This document shows positions 1 to 9,664 of a DNA stretch of 64,000 nt, in pieces. This DNA is from Desulfobulbaceae bacterium. GTDB lineage: Bacteria > Desulfobacterota > Desulfobulbia > Desulfobulbales > SURF-16. The position numbers and the translations under genes were made by a program. The stretch lies in NCBI GenBank assembly GCA_024637145.1, contig JAGXFQ010000030.1, positions 43,873 to 107,872 on the forward strand, in the 5' to 3' direction. The first letter of the stretch is position 1. Every line of letters begins with the position of its first letter. Below the pieces are notes generated by a model. It was not told where the DNA came from, searched no databases, and worked only from the letters and a program-made list of their open reading frames with translations.

Positions 1-188
1 TCCTTATTTTTTCCTTTTGCCATTTTCACCACTTCTTGGTTGACGCACTGGCCCTTCATCTTTTAATCTCTTTCCCTATCATCATCATGCTTAGCATAGT
101 GCGTGCTGCGCATTTTTTTAGGGGCTATCCCAGGCTGATCAGGGTATCTATATAAAAATAGCGCAGGCAACCTGATCAACTTATTCCG

Positions 189-527
189 GTGGACAATATG
201 GCAAAAATTTCAGAGAATCAGCGTAAACATGTACGAACCAACTCCCTCAATCTCTCCTTTTTCTGCACCGACCCGGAGGACCATGTCCTGGCCCAGGGCA
301 TGGGGCGGACCCTTAACCTTTCTGAGAGTGGCCTTCTCCTGGAGACCAGCATGCAGATGGCACCAGGTCAAGCCGTTGATATGGAAATTGCCCTGCAAAA
401 CGATCTCATTAACGCCCGCGGCGTTGTAGCCCACTCCAGTGCCGCTGACCAGGATCATTATCATACCGGTATTAAATTCAGCAAGATCAGCAGTGCGGAC
501 ATGGAGATTCTCAAAAAACATCTCTAA
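189..527 (+). CDS. PilZ domain protein
   Basis: ORF 112 aa; RKHVRTNSL near the N-terminus and NLSESGLLLET resemble the PilZ RxxxR and (D/N)xSxxG motifs. Confidence 0.75.
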   Translation: MDNMAKISENQRKHVRTNSLNLSFFCTDPEDHVLAQGMGRTLNLSESGLLLETSMQMAPGQAVDMEIALQNDLINARGVVAHSSAADQDHYHTGIKFSKISSADMEILKKHL

Positions 528-549
528 AAAAGAGGCCGGCGCCCTTTTC

Positions 550-586
550 AAAAACCACCTGAAAGAGAAACCGTGGTGGTTTTTTT
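550..586 (+). terminator. Rho-independent terminator after PilZ gene
   Basis: AAAAACCACC...GGTGGTTTTTTT inverted repeat with T-run. Confidence 0.7.
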
Positions 587-619
587 ATGGCCCCGTCTCT
601 GTTCCGGCAAAATCCCCTC

Positions 620-1345
620 TTACCGGGGATCCCTCTTTAGGGCGCCACCGGAAGAGTGAAACCAGGCCGCAGTGGCATTGGGATCGGACAGGATAGGTCT
701 GGCACGGGGCACCTTCAGGGTCAAAGGTTCATAAGGGGTTGTCATAGCGACCAGACCTCGCCCTTCCAGCTTGACGCAAAAGAGGCCGCTGGCCATCACA
801 TTGCCCCCCCGCTGCGTCATCTTGATATCCCAGGTGATGGAATCCTCAAAGGCCAGCAGATCATTGCCATTAACAAAGATGGCCTCCTTGTTGAGCTTCA
901 AGATGAAAATCTGTTTGCCGGCATCCGCCAGATAGAGTCGCCCCGCACCTTCGGCCCTGACCAGAAAAAACCATTGGCCGGACAAGACTTTTTTGACAAA
1001 CCTGCCAAATCCCTGACCTAGGATTGGCGGCCGGGCAAGGGTGATATCGCCGCCCCAGGAAACCATGGATCCCATCTTGAGCCAGACCAGACCCCGAAGG
1101 GTGATCCGCAACAGACGATCACCTTCCAACTCAAAAAAGTTATGCCCCTGGCCGGGCTCAGGCGCCCTGATCTCTTTGACAAATTGAGCCAGGGAGGAGT
1201 CTGTCTGTTCAGGAGGCGAAGCACCATGCCCACCTGCCGCCGGCCTGGGGATATGTTTCCCACAGGACAAACAGGTGATTTTCTTCCCGCCATCCTTATC
1301 CGCCACCGGCCGCTGCACACCGCAGTGGGGGCAATATAACTGCAT
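620..1345 (-). CDS. Zinc-ribbon plus AIM24-family protein
   Basis: N-terminal CPHCG/CLSCGK zinc ribbon; C-terminal AIM24-like segment (GDRLLRITLRGLVWLKMGSMVSW..., AGRLYLAD, VNGNDLLAFED). Confidence 0.65.
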   Translation of the reverse strand: MQLYCPHCGVQRPVADKDGGKKITCLSCGKHIPRPAAGGHGASPPEQTDSSLAQFVKEIRAPEPGQGHNFFELEGDRLLRITLRGLVWLKMGSMVSWGGDITLARPPILGQGFGRFVKKVLSGQWFFLVRAEGAGRLYLADAGKQIFILKLNKEAIFVNGNDLLAFEDSITWDIKMTQRGGNVMASGLFCVKLEGRGLVAMTTPYEPLTLKVPRARPILSDPNATAAWFHSSGGALKRDPR

Positions 1346-1548
1346 AATATCCTCTTATTGTCTCTGGTATTGCTCAAGAAGCAAGAAGGCAGCATCAGCA
1401 AGCCAAACCAGCCCGTTTTTTAGTCTATGCCATGCAACCAGCAGGTGCCACTTATTTCGATCTACCCTTGACAACTCCTGCCCACTCTAAGATATTGAAC
1501 AATTCCTCTGCCTGCTGCACCTAACAACCCTTACCCAAGGTTACATCC

Positions 1549-2235
1549 ATGAAAACATTTCCCCTGGCCGCAATGCCCCTTTTTATGATCCTAATCTTAA
1601 CGGCCATGGCCCCTGCAGCCCGGGCCGCAACCGGCGATATCGCCTTGGGCGCCAGAATAAGCAGCCTGGGAATAGGTCCTGATCTCACCATCGGCCTTTC
1701 CCACCAGCTCAACATCAGGGTGGCCGGCCACTGGGGCTCCTATGATATTGACGGCACCAGTGAGGATATCGACTATGAATGTGACCTGGAACTCCTCTCC
1801 GGCCTGGTGAGCGCCGAATGGTTTCCCCTTAAGGGCCGCAGCTTTCATCTGGTGGCCGGCGCCCTCTTCAATGGCAATAATCTTGAGGCCAGGGGCGAGA
1901 CCAGCCCTTACCGCAGCTATACTCTGGGCGGCACCGATTACTCTGGTACGGATATCGGCCGCCTGCAAGGGGATATCGATTATAATCTCATTGCCCCCTA
2001 TGTCGGCCTGGGCTGGGGTAATCCGGTGCACAAAGATTCCAACTGGACCTTTTTCCTCGATCTTGGTGTCGCCTACCAGGGCGCCGCCGATGTCCGCCTC
2101 ACGGCCTCGGGAGCCGTGGCCAGCGATCCCGAATTTCAGAGGAACCTGCAGCAGGAAGAAGAAGACCTTGAAGATGACCTGGACCGGTTCAACTATTATC
2201 CGGTGGTCGCCTTGGGCCTCACCTATAAATTTTGA
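1549..2235 (+). CDS. Outer-membrane beta-barrel family protein with signal peptide
   Basis: Signal peptide ending ARAA; alternating amphipathic strands; C-terminal ...VVALGLTYKF. Confidence 0.6.
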   Translation: MKTFPLAAMPLFMILILTAMAPAARAATGDIALGARISSLGIGPDLTIGLSHQLNIRVAGHWGSYDIDGTSEDIDYECDLELLSGLVSAEWFPLKGRSFHLVAGALFNGNNLEARGETSPYRSYTLGGTDYSGTDIGRLQGDIDYNLIAPYVGLGWGNPVHKDSNWTFFLDLGVAYQGAADVRLTASGAVASDPEFQRNLQQEEEDLEDDLDRFNYYPVVALGLTYKF

Positions 2236-2381
2236 TGGATCCTGCCAGCCCTTGGCCTCTTTTTTTTGGCCGCGGGCCATCCTCCTGTTTGACAGGGGCC
2301 CTGCTTTTATGGTGAGATGATTTTTATCTTACCATATCACGCTATTAGCATCCCCATCTGCCCCTTTACAGGATTTGAACC

Positions 2382-4001
2382 ATGGCCCCCTCTACCGATC
2401 TTGACACCCTGCCCGCCTTCGCCACCCTGCAGGCCTTAAGCCACCAGGTGCCGGACCTGACGGATCCGGCCCTCCTCACCCCGGACCGCCTCCAAAGCCT
2501 CCGGAGCCACAGTGCCGGCTTTGACCTCTTCTATGCCACCCAGCGGGTGGATGAGTCCATCCTCGCCGCCCTCCAGGCCCTGGCCGACCAGGGTGGTGTT
2601 ATTGAGCAATTCCTGGCCATGAAAAAGGGCGCGGTGATGAACAGGATCGAGGGCTGGCCAAGCGAAAACCGACAAGTGCTGCACACCGCCTGCCGTGATG
2701 TTTTTGGCGCTCCCCATGCCCCGGAGGCAACGGGCCAGACCGAGGCGGAACTCAAAAAACTTGCGGACTTCCTCGACGATCTGGACCAGGGCCGCCTCAC
2801 CAATGAACAGGGCCAGCCCTTCACAGACATGATCCAGGTCGGCATTGGCGGTTCCGACCTGGGCCCCCGCGCCCTCTACCTGGCCCTGGCCGCCTATAGC
2901 CGTCAGGGGCGGCAGATCCATTTCATCGCCAACGTCGATCCGGATGACGGCCTGGCCGTGCTCAAGGGTCTGGATCTCTCCCGCACCCTGGTCAATGTCG
3001 TCTCCAAGAGCGGCACCACCCTGGAGACCCTGACCAACGAGGAGCTGGTCAAGGCCGCCTTTATCCAGGCCGGTCTGGATCCGGCCCGCCATTTCCTGGC
3101 GGTCACCGGCCAGGGCAGTCCTATGGACGATCCGGCCAAATACCTGCGCTCCTTCTACATCTATGACTACATCGGCGGCCGCTACAGCGCCACCTCCATG
3201 GTGGGCGGCGTTATGCTCGGGTTTGCTCTGGGCGCGGAAAATTTCCGCGAAATCCTGCACGGTGCCCGCGACATGGACCGGGCCGCCGAGGAGAGAGAGA
3301 GCCGGCGCAACGTGCCGCTGCTCCTGGCCCTGCTGGGTATCTGGAACCGCAACTTCCTGCACCGGGAAACCTTGGCAATCCTACCCTACAGTCAGGGCCT
3401 CTGCCGCTTCACCGCCCATCTTCAGCAATGCGACATGGAGAGTAACGGCAAGAGCTGTAACCGCCAGGGCAAACCGCTCTTCTACCAGACCGGGCCCGTG
3501 GTGTGGGGTGAACCGGGCACCAATGGCCAACACGCTTTCTACCAGCTCATGCACCAGGGTACTGCCGTCATTCCTGCGGAATTTATCGGCTTCCGCGCCA
3601 ATCAATACGACGGCGACATCCTGGTCAAGAAAACCACGAGCCAGGAGAAGTTGACCGCCAATCTCCTGGCCCAGTCTCTGGCCCTGGCCCTGGGCCGGCA
3701 GCACGACAACCCCAACCGCTTCTTTGCCGGCAACCGCCCCAACTCCCTGCTCATGGCAGACCGGCTCACCCCCTACAGCATGGGGGCGCTGCTGGCCCTC
3801 TATGAGGCCAAGATCGTCTTCCAGGGTTTCTTGTGGAATATCAATTCCTTTGATCAGGAGGGGGTGCAGCTGGGAAAAATTCTGGCCAGCAGATTACTTG
3901 ACCACATGGCAGGCCAGCAAGAGGATGCCCAATATGACGGCAGCGGCACGGACGCCCTGGGCTGGGCCCTGATGCAGATCGCCGGGCTCACCAAAAGCTA
4001 A
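2382..4001 (+). CDS. pgi: Glucose-6-phosphate isomerase
   Basis: 539 aa; IGGSDLGPRALY, VSKSGTTLETLTNEE and GEPGTNGQHAFYQLMHQGT motifs. Confidence 0.95.
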   Translation: MAPSTDLDTLPAFATLQALSHQVPDLTDPALLTPDRLQSLRSHSAGFDLFYATQRVDESILAALQALADQGGVIEQFLAMKKGAVMNRIEGWPSENRQVLHTACRDVFGAPHAPEATGQTEAELKKLADFLDDLDQGRLTNEQGQPFTDMIQVGIGGSDLGPRALYLALAAYSRQGRQIHFIANVDPDDGLAVLKGLDLSRTLVNVVSKSGTTLETLTNEELVKAAFIQAGLDPARHFLAVTGQGSPMDDPAKYLRSFYIYDYIGGRYSATSMVGGVMLGFALGAENFREILHGARDMDRAAEERESRRNVPLLLALLGIWNRNFLHRETLAILPYSQGLCRFTAHLQQCDMESNGKSCNRQGKPLFYQTGPVVWGEPGTNGQHAFYQLMHQGTAVIPAEFIGFRANQYDGDILVKKTTSQEKLTANLLAQSLALALGRQHDNPNRFFAGNRPNSLLMADRLTPYSMGALLALYEAKIVFQGFLWNINSFDQEGVQLGKILASRLLDHMAGQQEDAQYDGSGTDALGWALMQIAGLTKS

Positions 4002-4004
4002 AGA

Positions 4005-4041
4005 GGGGCAGCAGGAGCAGGCCTCTTTCTCCTGCTGCCCC
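4005..4041 (+). terminator. Hairpin after pgi
   Basis: 13-bp perfect arms GGGGCAGCAGGAG/CTCCTGCTGCCCC just after the pgi stop. Confidence 0.6.
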
Positions 4042-4064
4042 CTTTACTCGCTGCTGTTTTTTCT

Positions 4065-4256
4065 TTAGATGGGGACTTCATCGACGATATCAGCAGCCTG
4101 GTCAATGGCGTCATGGGCGGTATTGCCGGCCACCGGAATAATGGAAATCACCGCCGCTCCAAGGCGCATGGGCACGGTGACAACCTTGGTCAAGAAACAA
4201 CCGCTGACCATCAGGGCAACAACTACCAGCATAAGAGCTGTTTTCCACTTCATCAT
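4065..4256 (-). CDS. Small lipoprotein, function unknown
   Basis: Lipobox-like LMVSGC after a hydrophobic stretch; start at 4256 chosen for the upstream GGAG. Confidence 0.55.
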   Translation of the reverse strand: MMKWKTALMLVVVALMVSGCFLTKVVTVPMRLGAAVISIIPVAGNTAHDAIDQAADIVDEVPI

Positions 4257-4282
4257 ATCTACTCTCCTCTTTTTTTTCGCCG

Positions 4283-5566
4283 TCAAAGACCAGGCCCCTC
4301 ATAGAGCCACTGAAACCGCTCCCAGAAGTCCGGAAAGGACTTCACCACACACTCTCTGTTTTTGATCTTCACCCCGGGGGTCACCAGGCCAGCCACCCCG
4401 AAACACATGGCAATGCGGTGGTCGTTATAGGTGTCGATCTCAGCCCCGTGCAGAGGAGCGCCGTTGGCGGCCCCCTCGATAATGAGGGCATCCGGCCTCT
4501 CCTCCACCCGGGCCCCCATCTTGCCAAGCTCAGTGGCCACGGCCGTTATCCTGTCACATTCCTTGATGCGCAGATGGGCGATATTCTTGATGATGGTCCT
4601 GCCCTTGGCATGGGCCGCCACAATGGCCAGGGTGGGGGCCACATCAGGGCAGTCTCCCATGTCCACCTCCACGCCGCGCAGCTCGCGGGGACCCACCACG
4701 GTGATGCCATCGCCATAGTCGACGGTGCAACCCATCCTGGCCAGGATCTCCACCAGGGCGGTATCCCCCTGCAGGGAGGGATGCGGCACATTCTGCACCC
4801 GGACCCTGCCGCCGGTGATGGCGGCTGCCGCAAAAAAATAGGAGGCGCTGGAGGCATCGCCCTCCACCTGATAGGTGGTGGCATGATAGGCCCTGGGGCG
4901 GATGGCAAAATAATTGAGCTGATCGCTGGCCGTAAGGTCGGCGCCAAAGGCGCGCATCACGGCCAGGGTCATGGTGACATAGGGCTTGGAAGGGACCTGG
5001 CCCTCCACATGGAGAATGGCCTGGTGCCGGGCATAGGGGGCAACCAGGAGCAGGGAAGAGAGATATTGGCTGGATTTGCCCGCCGGCAGGGTGGTCTCGC
5101 CGCCCTGGATGCCGCGGGCCTTGATGGCCAAGGGGGGACAGCCGGTGTTGTTGAGGGAGCGGATATCAACGCCCCAGCCGGTGAGGGCCTGGATCAGAGG
5201 CGCAATGGGGCGCTCCTCCATCCGCTTCTCGCCGGCAATAATAAAGTTCCCCTGGCCCAGGGCAACAACGGAGGCGAGAAAGCGGGTGGCGGTCCCGTTG
5301 TTGCCCAGGAAAATCTCCTGGGCCGGGGTGGCAATGCGGCCGCCGGTGCCCTTTATTGTCCACGACTCCTCGTTCCTGACCACCTCAATACCCATGGCCT
5401 GGAGGGCGGTGGCGGTATAGGCGGTATCCTCGCTGGCCAGGGGGCCGATCAAGGTGGAATCGCCCTGGGCCAGGGCGGCGGCAATGAGGGCGCGCTGGGT
5501 GATGGACTTGGAGCCCGGCACCTTCAGGTCAAGATCAACAGTGGCCAGGGGGGTTATTTCGTGCAT
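4283..5566 (-). CDS. aroA: 3-phosphoshikimate 1-carboxyvinyltransferase (EPSP synthase)
   Basis: PGSKSITQRALIAAALA, GNNGTATRFL, DCPDVAPTLAIVAA and YNDHRIAMCF motifs. Confidence 0.95.
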   Translation of the reverse strand: MHEITPLATVDLDLKVPGSKSITQRALIAAALAQGDSTLIGPLASEDTAYTATALQAMGIEVVRNEESWTIKGTGGRIATPAQEIFLGNNGTATRFLASVVALGQGNFIIAGEKRMEERPIAPLIQALTGWGVDIRSLNNTGCPPLAIKARGIQGGETTLPAGKSSQYLSSLLLVAPYARHQAILHVEGQVPSKPYVTMTLAVMRAFGADLTASDQLNYFAIRPRAYHATTYQVEGDASSASYFFAAAAITGGRVRVQNVPHPSLQGDTALVEILARMGCTVDYGDGITVVGPRELRGVEVDMGDCPDVAPTLAIVAAHAKGRTIIKNIAHLRIKECDRITAVATELGKMGARVEERPDALIIEGAANGAPLHGAEIDTYNDHRIAMCFGVAGLVTPGVKIKNRECVVKSFPDFWERFQWLYEGPGL

Positions 5567-5610
5567 GATTCCCGTCTGAAAAATTCAATGAATAATAAAA
5601 AAGGGGCCTG

Positions 5611-6426
5611 TCAGCGGCCCAGGTTCGCCATCACTTCCCGGGCCATGACAGCCAGGGGCGCCGGGCGGCCGGTCCACAACTCAAACTGGGCAGCCCCCTG
5701 ATGCAGGAGCATCTGCAGGCCGTTAATGGTGACACAGCCCGCCTCTTTGGCCTCTTTGAGCAGCCTGGTCTCCAGGGGGGCATAGACAATGTCCATCACC
5801 ACCGGGAAATCGCCTATCTTGTCGGCCGGCACCAGACTCCTGTCCGCCAGGGCCGCCATGCCCACGGAGGTGGCATTAACCACGGCGTCCGCGGCCAGAC
5901 GGCTGATATCCGCCAGGGGATGCCAGGGGCAGGCCAGCTGTCTGGCCAGGGCCTGGCCCGGTCCGGGGCTGCGACTGGCAATGGTGAGCCGGGCCCCGGC
6001 CTCCAGGAGGCCAAAACCAATGGCCCGGGCCGAGCCGCCGGCCCCCAGGAGGAGGACCGAGGCCCCGTTAAGATCCATTTCGGCGGCCAGGGCCCGGTTG
6101 GCCCCCAGCCAGTCGGTATTATAACCCGTGACCCCGGCCGCGGAGAAAACCAAGGTATTCACCGCGCCGATCTTGGCCGCCACCGGGTCAATCTCATCCA
6201 GACAGGCCAGCACCGCCTGCTTATGGGGGATGGTGACGCTGACCCCCCGGATGCCAAGGGCCTTGCAGCCGATAATGGCAGCCGCCACATCCTCCACCGG
6301 AAAGGGGACATAAACCCCGTTGAGGCCGGTGGCAACAAAGGCGGCATTATGCATGGCCGGACTGAGACTGTGGCTCACCGGATTACCCATGATGCCATGC
6401 ACCAGGGTGGTGCCGCTGATCTTCAT
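5611..6426 (-). CDS. aroE: Shikimate dehydrogenase
   Basis: GNPVSHSLSPAMHNAAF, GVSVTIPHKQ, GYNTDWLGA and GAGGSARAI motifs. Confidence 0.95.
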   Translation of the reverse strand: MKISGTTLVHGIMGNPVSHSLSPAMHNAAFVATGLNGVYVPFPVEDVAAAIIGCKALGIRGVSVTIPHKQAVLACLDEIDPVAAKIGAVNTLVFSAAGVTGYNTDWLGANRALAAEMDLNGASVLLLGAGGSARAIGFGLLEAGARLTIASRSPGPGQALARQLACPWHPLADISRLAADAVVNATSVGMAALADRSLVPADKIGDFPVVMDIVYAPLETRLLKEAKEAGCVTINGLQMLLHQGAAQFELWTGRPAPLAVMAREVMANLGR

Positions 6427-7121
6427 CGAACAAGCTCCTGGATGGTATGCAGCTCGGCAAGAGTGAGCTGGCCCGGGGCTGTGCAGCTTTGCCGGTCCGC
6501 TGCCGCATAGGTAAGGACACCGCCCAGCTCCAGGGTGGCGGCCCGACTGATCTTACCGGCCTGGCCCATGCAAAAAGCGGCCAGGGGAAAGCGCTCCTGG
6601 GCAGCCAGGAGCTGGAGGCCAAGGACACGCAGGCAGTCGGTGTGATCATGGGCCATGGTGACCATTTTGCCGATATCCGCACCGCTTTGCAGCTGGCGCC
6701 TGAAGATATCGGCCAGCACCGCATCACCTGGTGTATCGCTGAAATTATGCCAGGAGACAATGACTTTTGTTTCTGCCAAGGCAGCGGCAGCGAGAATCTG
6801 CCGGCGGCTCTCGGCAGGGGCCAGCAATTCTATATCCACATAGGCGGCGCCGCTTTCTATGGCCTCCACAAGCAGGGCAAGGCGCTCCTCTTCAGAACCG
6901 TGCCAGCTGCCCCCCTCCCAGGAGGGGCGGTTGGTGAAGAGTAGCGGCGCCTCAACACCTTCCACAAAGGGCTGCACAGCGGGGTGATCTAGAAGATCAA
7001 GGCGGATTTCAACAAGATCAGCCCTCCCCTTGCTGCGGCGCGCCGTTGCAAGGGCCGCGGCCAGACCTGGCTCGGCAATGGAGAGACATATTTTCTGGGG
7101 GCTGGGCCGAGCATTATCCAT
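6423..7121 (-). CDS. aroD: 3-dehydroquinate dehydratase, type I
   Basis: VEIRLDLL, FTNRPSWEGG, YVDIELL and VIVSWHNFSDTP; overlaps the aroE start. Confidence 0.85.
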   Translation of the reverse strand: MDNARPSPQKICLSIAEPGLAAALATARRSKGRADLVEIRLDLLDHPAVQPFVEGVEAPLLFTNRPSWEGGSWHGSEEERLALLVEAIESGAAYVDIELLAPAESRRQILAAAALAETKVIVSWHNFSDTPGDAVLADIFRRQLQSGADIGKMVTMAHDHTDCLRVLGLQLLAAQERFPLAAFCMGQAGKISRAATLELGGVLTYAAADRQSCTAPGQLTLAELHTIQELVR

Positions 7122-7269
7122 TATTTTTTCTCTTGTCTCCTGCCCTGTTTTAGAGGCATGATCGTCTGATAAAGAGGGAGAATTCTTCTTATTCCATCAC
7201 GACCTGAAAGTCAATATTGGCGCCGCCAGGTCCGGGGCAGCGCCCCTACCCCGGACCCGGAGACCGTCC

Positions 7270-7833
7270 ATGCCTCGACTCTTTATTGCCCTTGACCTGC
7301 CGGCAAAGATCAAGGCCGCAATAGGCCTGCTCTGCACCGGCCTGCCCGGGGCACGCTGGGTGCCGGCTGAGCAGCTCCATCTCACCCTGCGCTTTATCGG
7401 CGACCTGCCCCCCTCTCTGCTAACTGAAGTGAAGGGCCAGCTGGCTGCGGTCAGGGCCAAACCCTTTCCCCTCCAGCTCGAGGGCTTGGGCCTTTTTCCA
7501 CTTGTCGGCCGGCCCCGGGTGCTCTGGGTGGGGCTCAAGAAGAGCGATGCCCTGCTGGAGCTGCGCACCGAGGTGGATCGGGCCTTAGACCACCTCGACA
7601 TACCCCCGGACAAGAAACAATTCGCCCCCCATCTCACCCTTGCCCGGCTGGCCACGATACCGGCGCCCCTCCTGGATGCCTATCTCCTGACCCACAACCT
7701 CTGCCGGCAACCAGCCTTCCGGGTCAACTCCTTTCGCCTCTACTCAAGCATATTACGCCCGGAAGGGGCCGTCCACACCTGCGAGGCCCAATATCTTCTG
7801 CGAACGGATCCACGAGAAGTGGGTCAGAGATGA
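7270..7833 (+). CDS. thpR: RNA 2',3'-cyclic phosphodiesterase (2H superfamily)
   Basis: RLFIALDLP, two HxT motifs (LHLTLRFIGD, PHLTLARL). Confidence 0.9.
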   Translation: MPRLFIALDLPAKIKAAIGLLCTGLPGARWVPAEQLHLTLRFIGDLPPSLLTEVKGQLAAVRAKPFPLQLEGLGLFPLVGRPRVLWVGLKKSDALLELRTEVDRALDHLDIPPDKKQFAPHLTLARLATIPAPLLDAYLLTHNLCRQPAFRVNSFRLYSSILRPEGAVHTCEAQYLLRTDPREVGQR

Positions 7834-7884
7834 AGCAGTTAGGTTGCCATACTCATCGCCAATAGTTCTTCACCACTGTTTTTT

Positions 7885-9081
7885 TTATGCATCCTGCTCA
7901 TTGGGAAGCATCAACACCACGGCGTGGGCGGCAATGCCCTCCCCGCGACCGGCAAAACCCATCTTCTCGGTGGTGGTGCCCTTGAGATTAAGCTGACTGG
8001 CGGCCACCTGACAGATCTGGCCGAGATTTTCCTGCATGGCCGCCCAATGAGGGGCAAGTTTGGGCTGCTGGGCAATAACCGTGATATCGGCATTGCCCAA
8101 CCGGTAGCCCTCGCCTCTGGCCAGGGCCATGACCTCTTCCAGCAAACGCAGGGAGGAGATGCCCGCATAGGCCGGCTCTGTATCGGGGAAATGGCGGCCG
8201 ATGTCACCCAGGCCCAGGGCGCCCAGGATGGCATCACAGAGGGCGTGGGTGAGGACATCGGCATCGGAATGGCCCAACAGACCACGCTCATGGGCAATAA
8301 TCACCCCCCCCAGGACCAGATCACGACCCGCCACCAGGGCATGGGCGTCATAGCCGTGACCAATGCGCTCTTTTTTGTTCTTATTATCCATGGCATCCAT
8401 ATTCTGGTCTGAGTGGAGAAGGGCGGCAGCAAGAAGGAGGTCTTCTGGCCGGGTTATCTTGATATTACGCTCCGAGCCTTCCACCACCACCATCTTTTCG
8501 CCCACGGCCTCCAGAAAGGCCGCCTCATCCGTGCCGACAAAGTCCGGCCCTACCCTGGCCATGGCCCGGCGCAGGACCTCGGGCCGCATCACCTGCGGGG
8601 TCTGGGCCTGCCAGAGGGCGCTGCGATCCACTGTGGAGCGGATGACGCCGCTTACCCCCACCTCCTTCAGGGTGTCCTTGACGGGCAGGGCGGCCAAGGC
8701 AGCGCCCTGCTCCCGGGCAGCCTGCAGACAACGGCTGATCAGCGCCGGGGTGACCAGGGGCCTGGCTCCGTCATGAACCGCGATGAATTCCGTCCCCGCC
8801 GGCAGGGCGACCAGGCCGCGGGCCACCGAGTCCTGACGCCGGCTCCCCCCCGCCACCACCTGCAGCACCTTGCGCAGACCATGGTCAGCCACCAGGGCGC
8901 GGGTGGCTAGGAGATGAGCACCCGGCACCACCACAATGACCCCGTCAATAGCAGGGGTGGCCTCAAAGGCCCGCAGGGTATGCACCAAAAGGGGCACCCC
9001 CAGAAGCTGACAATACTGCTTGGGCAGGGCCAGACCCATCCGGCTGCCCCTGCCGCCGGCCGGAATTATGGCGATGTTCAT
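7885..9081 (-). CDS. ispDF: Bifunctional IspD/IspF
   Basis: IspD part (IIPAGGRGSRMGLALPKQYCQLLG, VHDGARPLVTP) fused to IspF part (RIGHGYDAHAL, HSDADVLTHALCDAILGALGLGDIGRHFPDT). Confidence 0.95.
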   Translation of the reverse strand: MNIAIIPAGGRGSRMGLALPKQYCQLLGVPLLVHTLRAFEATPAIDGVIVVVPGAHLLATRALVADHGLRKVLQVVAGGSRRQDSVARGLVALPAGTEFIAVHDGARPLVTPALISRCLQAAREQGAALAALPVKDTLKEVGVSGVIRSTVDRSALWQAQTPQVMRPEVLRRAMARVGPDFVGTDEAAFLEAVGEKMVVVEGSERNIKITRPEDLLLAAALLHSDQNMDAMDNKNKKERIGHGYDAHALVAGRDLVLGGVIIAHERGLLGHSDADVLTHALCDAILGALGLGDIGRHFPDTEPAYAGISSLRLLEEVMALARGEGYRLGNADITVIAQQPKLAPHWAAMQENLGQICQVAASQLNLKGTTTEKMGFAGRGEGIAAHAVVLMLPNEQDA

Positions 9082-9130
9082 CTCTTTCAGGTTCTCCGCT
9101 CAAAATATCAGCCGCTAACTGGCCCGCAAA

Positions 9131-9189
9131 CCACAAAGGCACAGAGACACAAAGGAGGGAAACCTCTGTGCCTTTGTGCCTCTGTGGTA
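9131..9189. repeat. Inverted repeat (CCACAAAGGCACAGAGACACAAAGG ... CCTCTGTGCCTTTGTGCCTCTGTGG)
   Basis: Near-perfect IR read directly; arms differ only by A/G transitions. Confidence 0.8.
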
Positions 9190-9223
9190 AACAGCTGCCT
9201 TGTCGACAGCACGAAAATAAAAA

Positions 9224-9572
9224 AAGTGGGCTATAAGCCGAATTCTGTACCAGCCCGGGGGCTGGCCATGATCATTTCTCTAAGAATGCCGGTCGCCCGG
9301 CATCTCAAGCAACCTACCCGAAGGCACGAGCGGGCAGCCCTTAACGCCTTCCTATTTGGTCTTGCTCCGGGTGGGGTTTACCCTGCCCCTGATGTCACCA
9401 CCAGGGCGGTGAGCTCTTACCTCGCCTTTTCACCCTTACCCCCGAGGGGGCGGTATCTTTTCTGTGGCACTTTCCCGGGGTCACCCCCGGTTCATGTTAT
9501 GAACCACCCTGCCCTGCGGAGTTCGGACTTTCCTCTGGCCGTTCAAGACGACCAGCGATCATGCACCCACTT
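9224..9572 (-). ncRNA. rnpB: RNase P RNA, bacterial class A
   Basis: On the minus strand: GGCCAGAGGAAAGTCCGAACTCC, GGGCAGGGTGGTT, GGTAAACCCCACCCGGAGCAAGACCAAATAGG, and 3' CAGAATTCGGCTTATAGCCCACTT; P1 arms AAGTGGG/CCCACTT at the ends. Confidence 0.95.
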
Positions 9573-9664
9573 AAAACTTTTTTGATCAGGGCAAAAAAAC
9601 CAGACCCCGATCAGCAAGAGATTGCCGGCAACTGGCCTGGGCCGCTGCCGGACAATCTCTCCCC

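Noticed and set aside
4418-5701. 427-aa plus-strand ORF
   Set aside because: Antisense to aroA.
8914-9585. 223-aa plus-strand ORF
   Set aside because: Covers the reverse complement of rnpB and the inverted repeat; not a credible protein.
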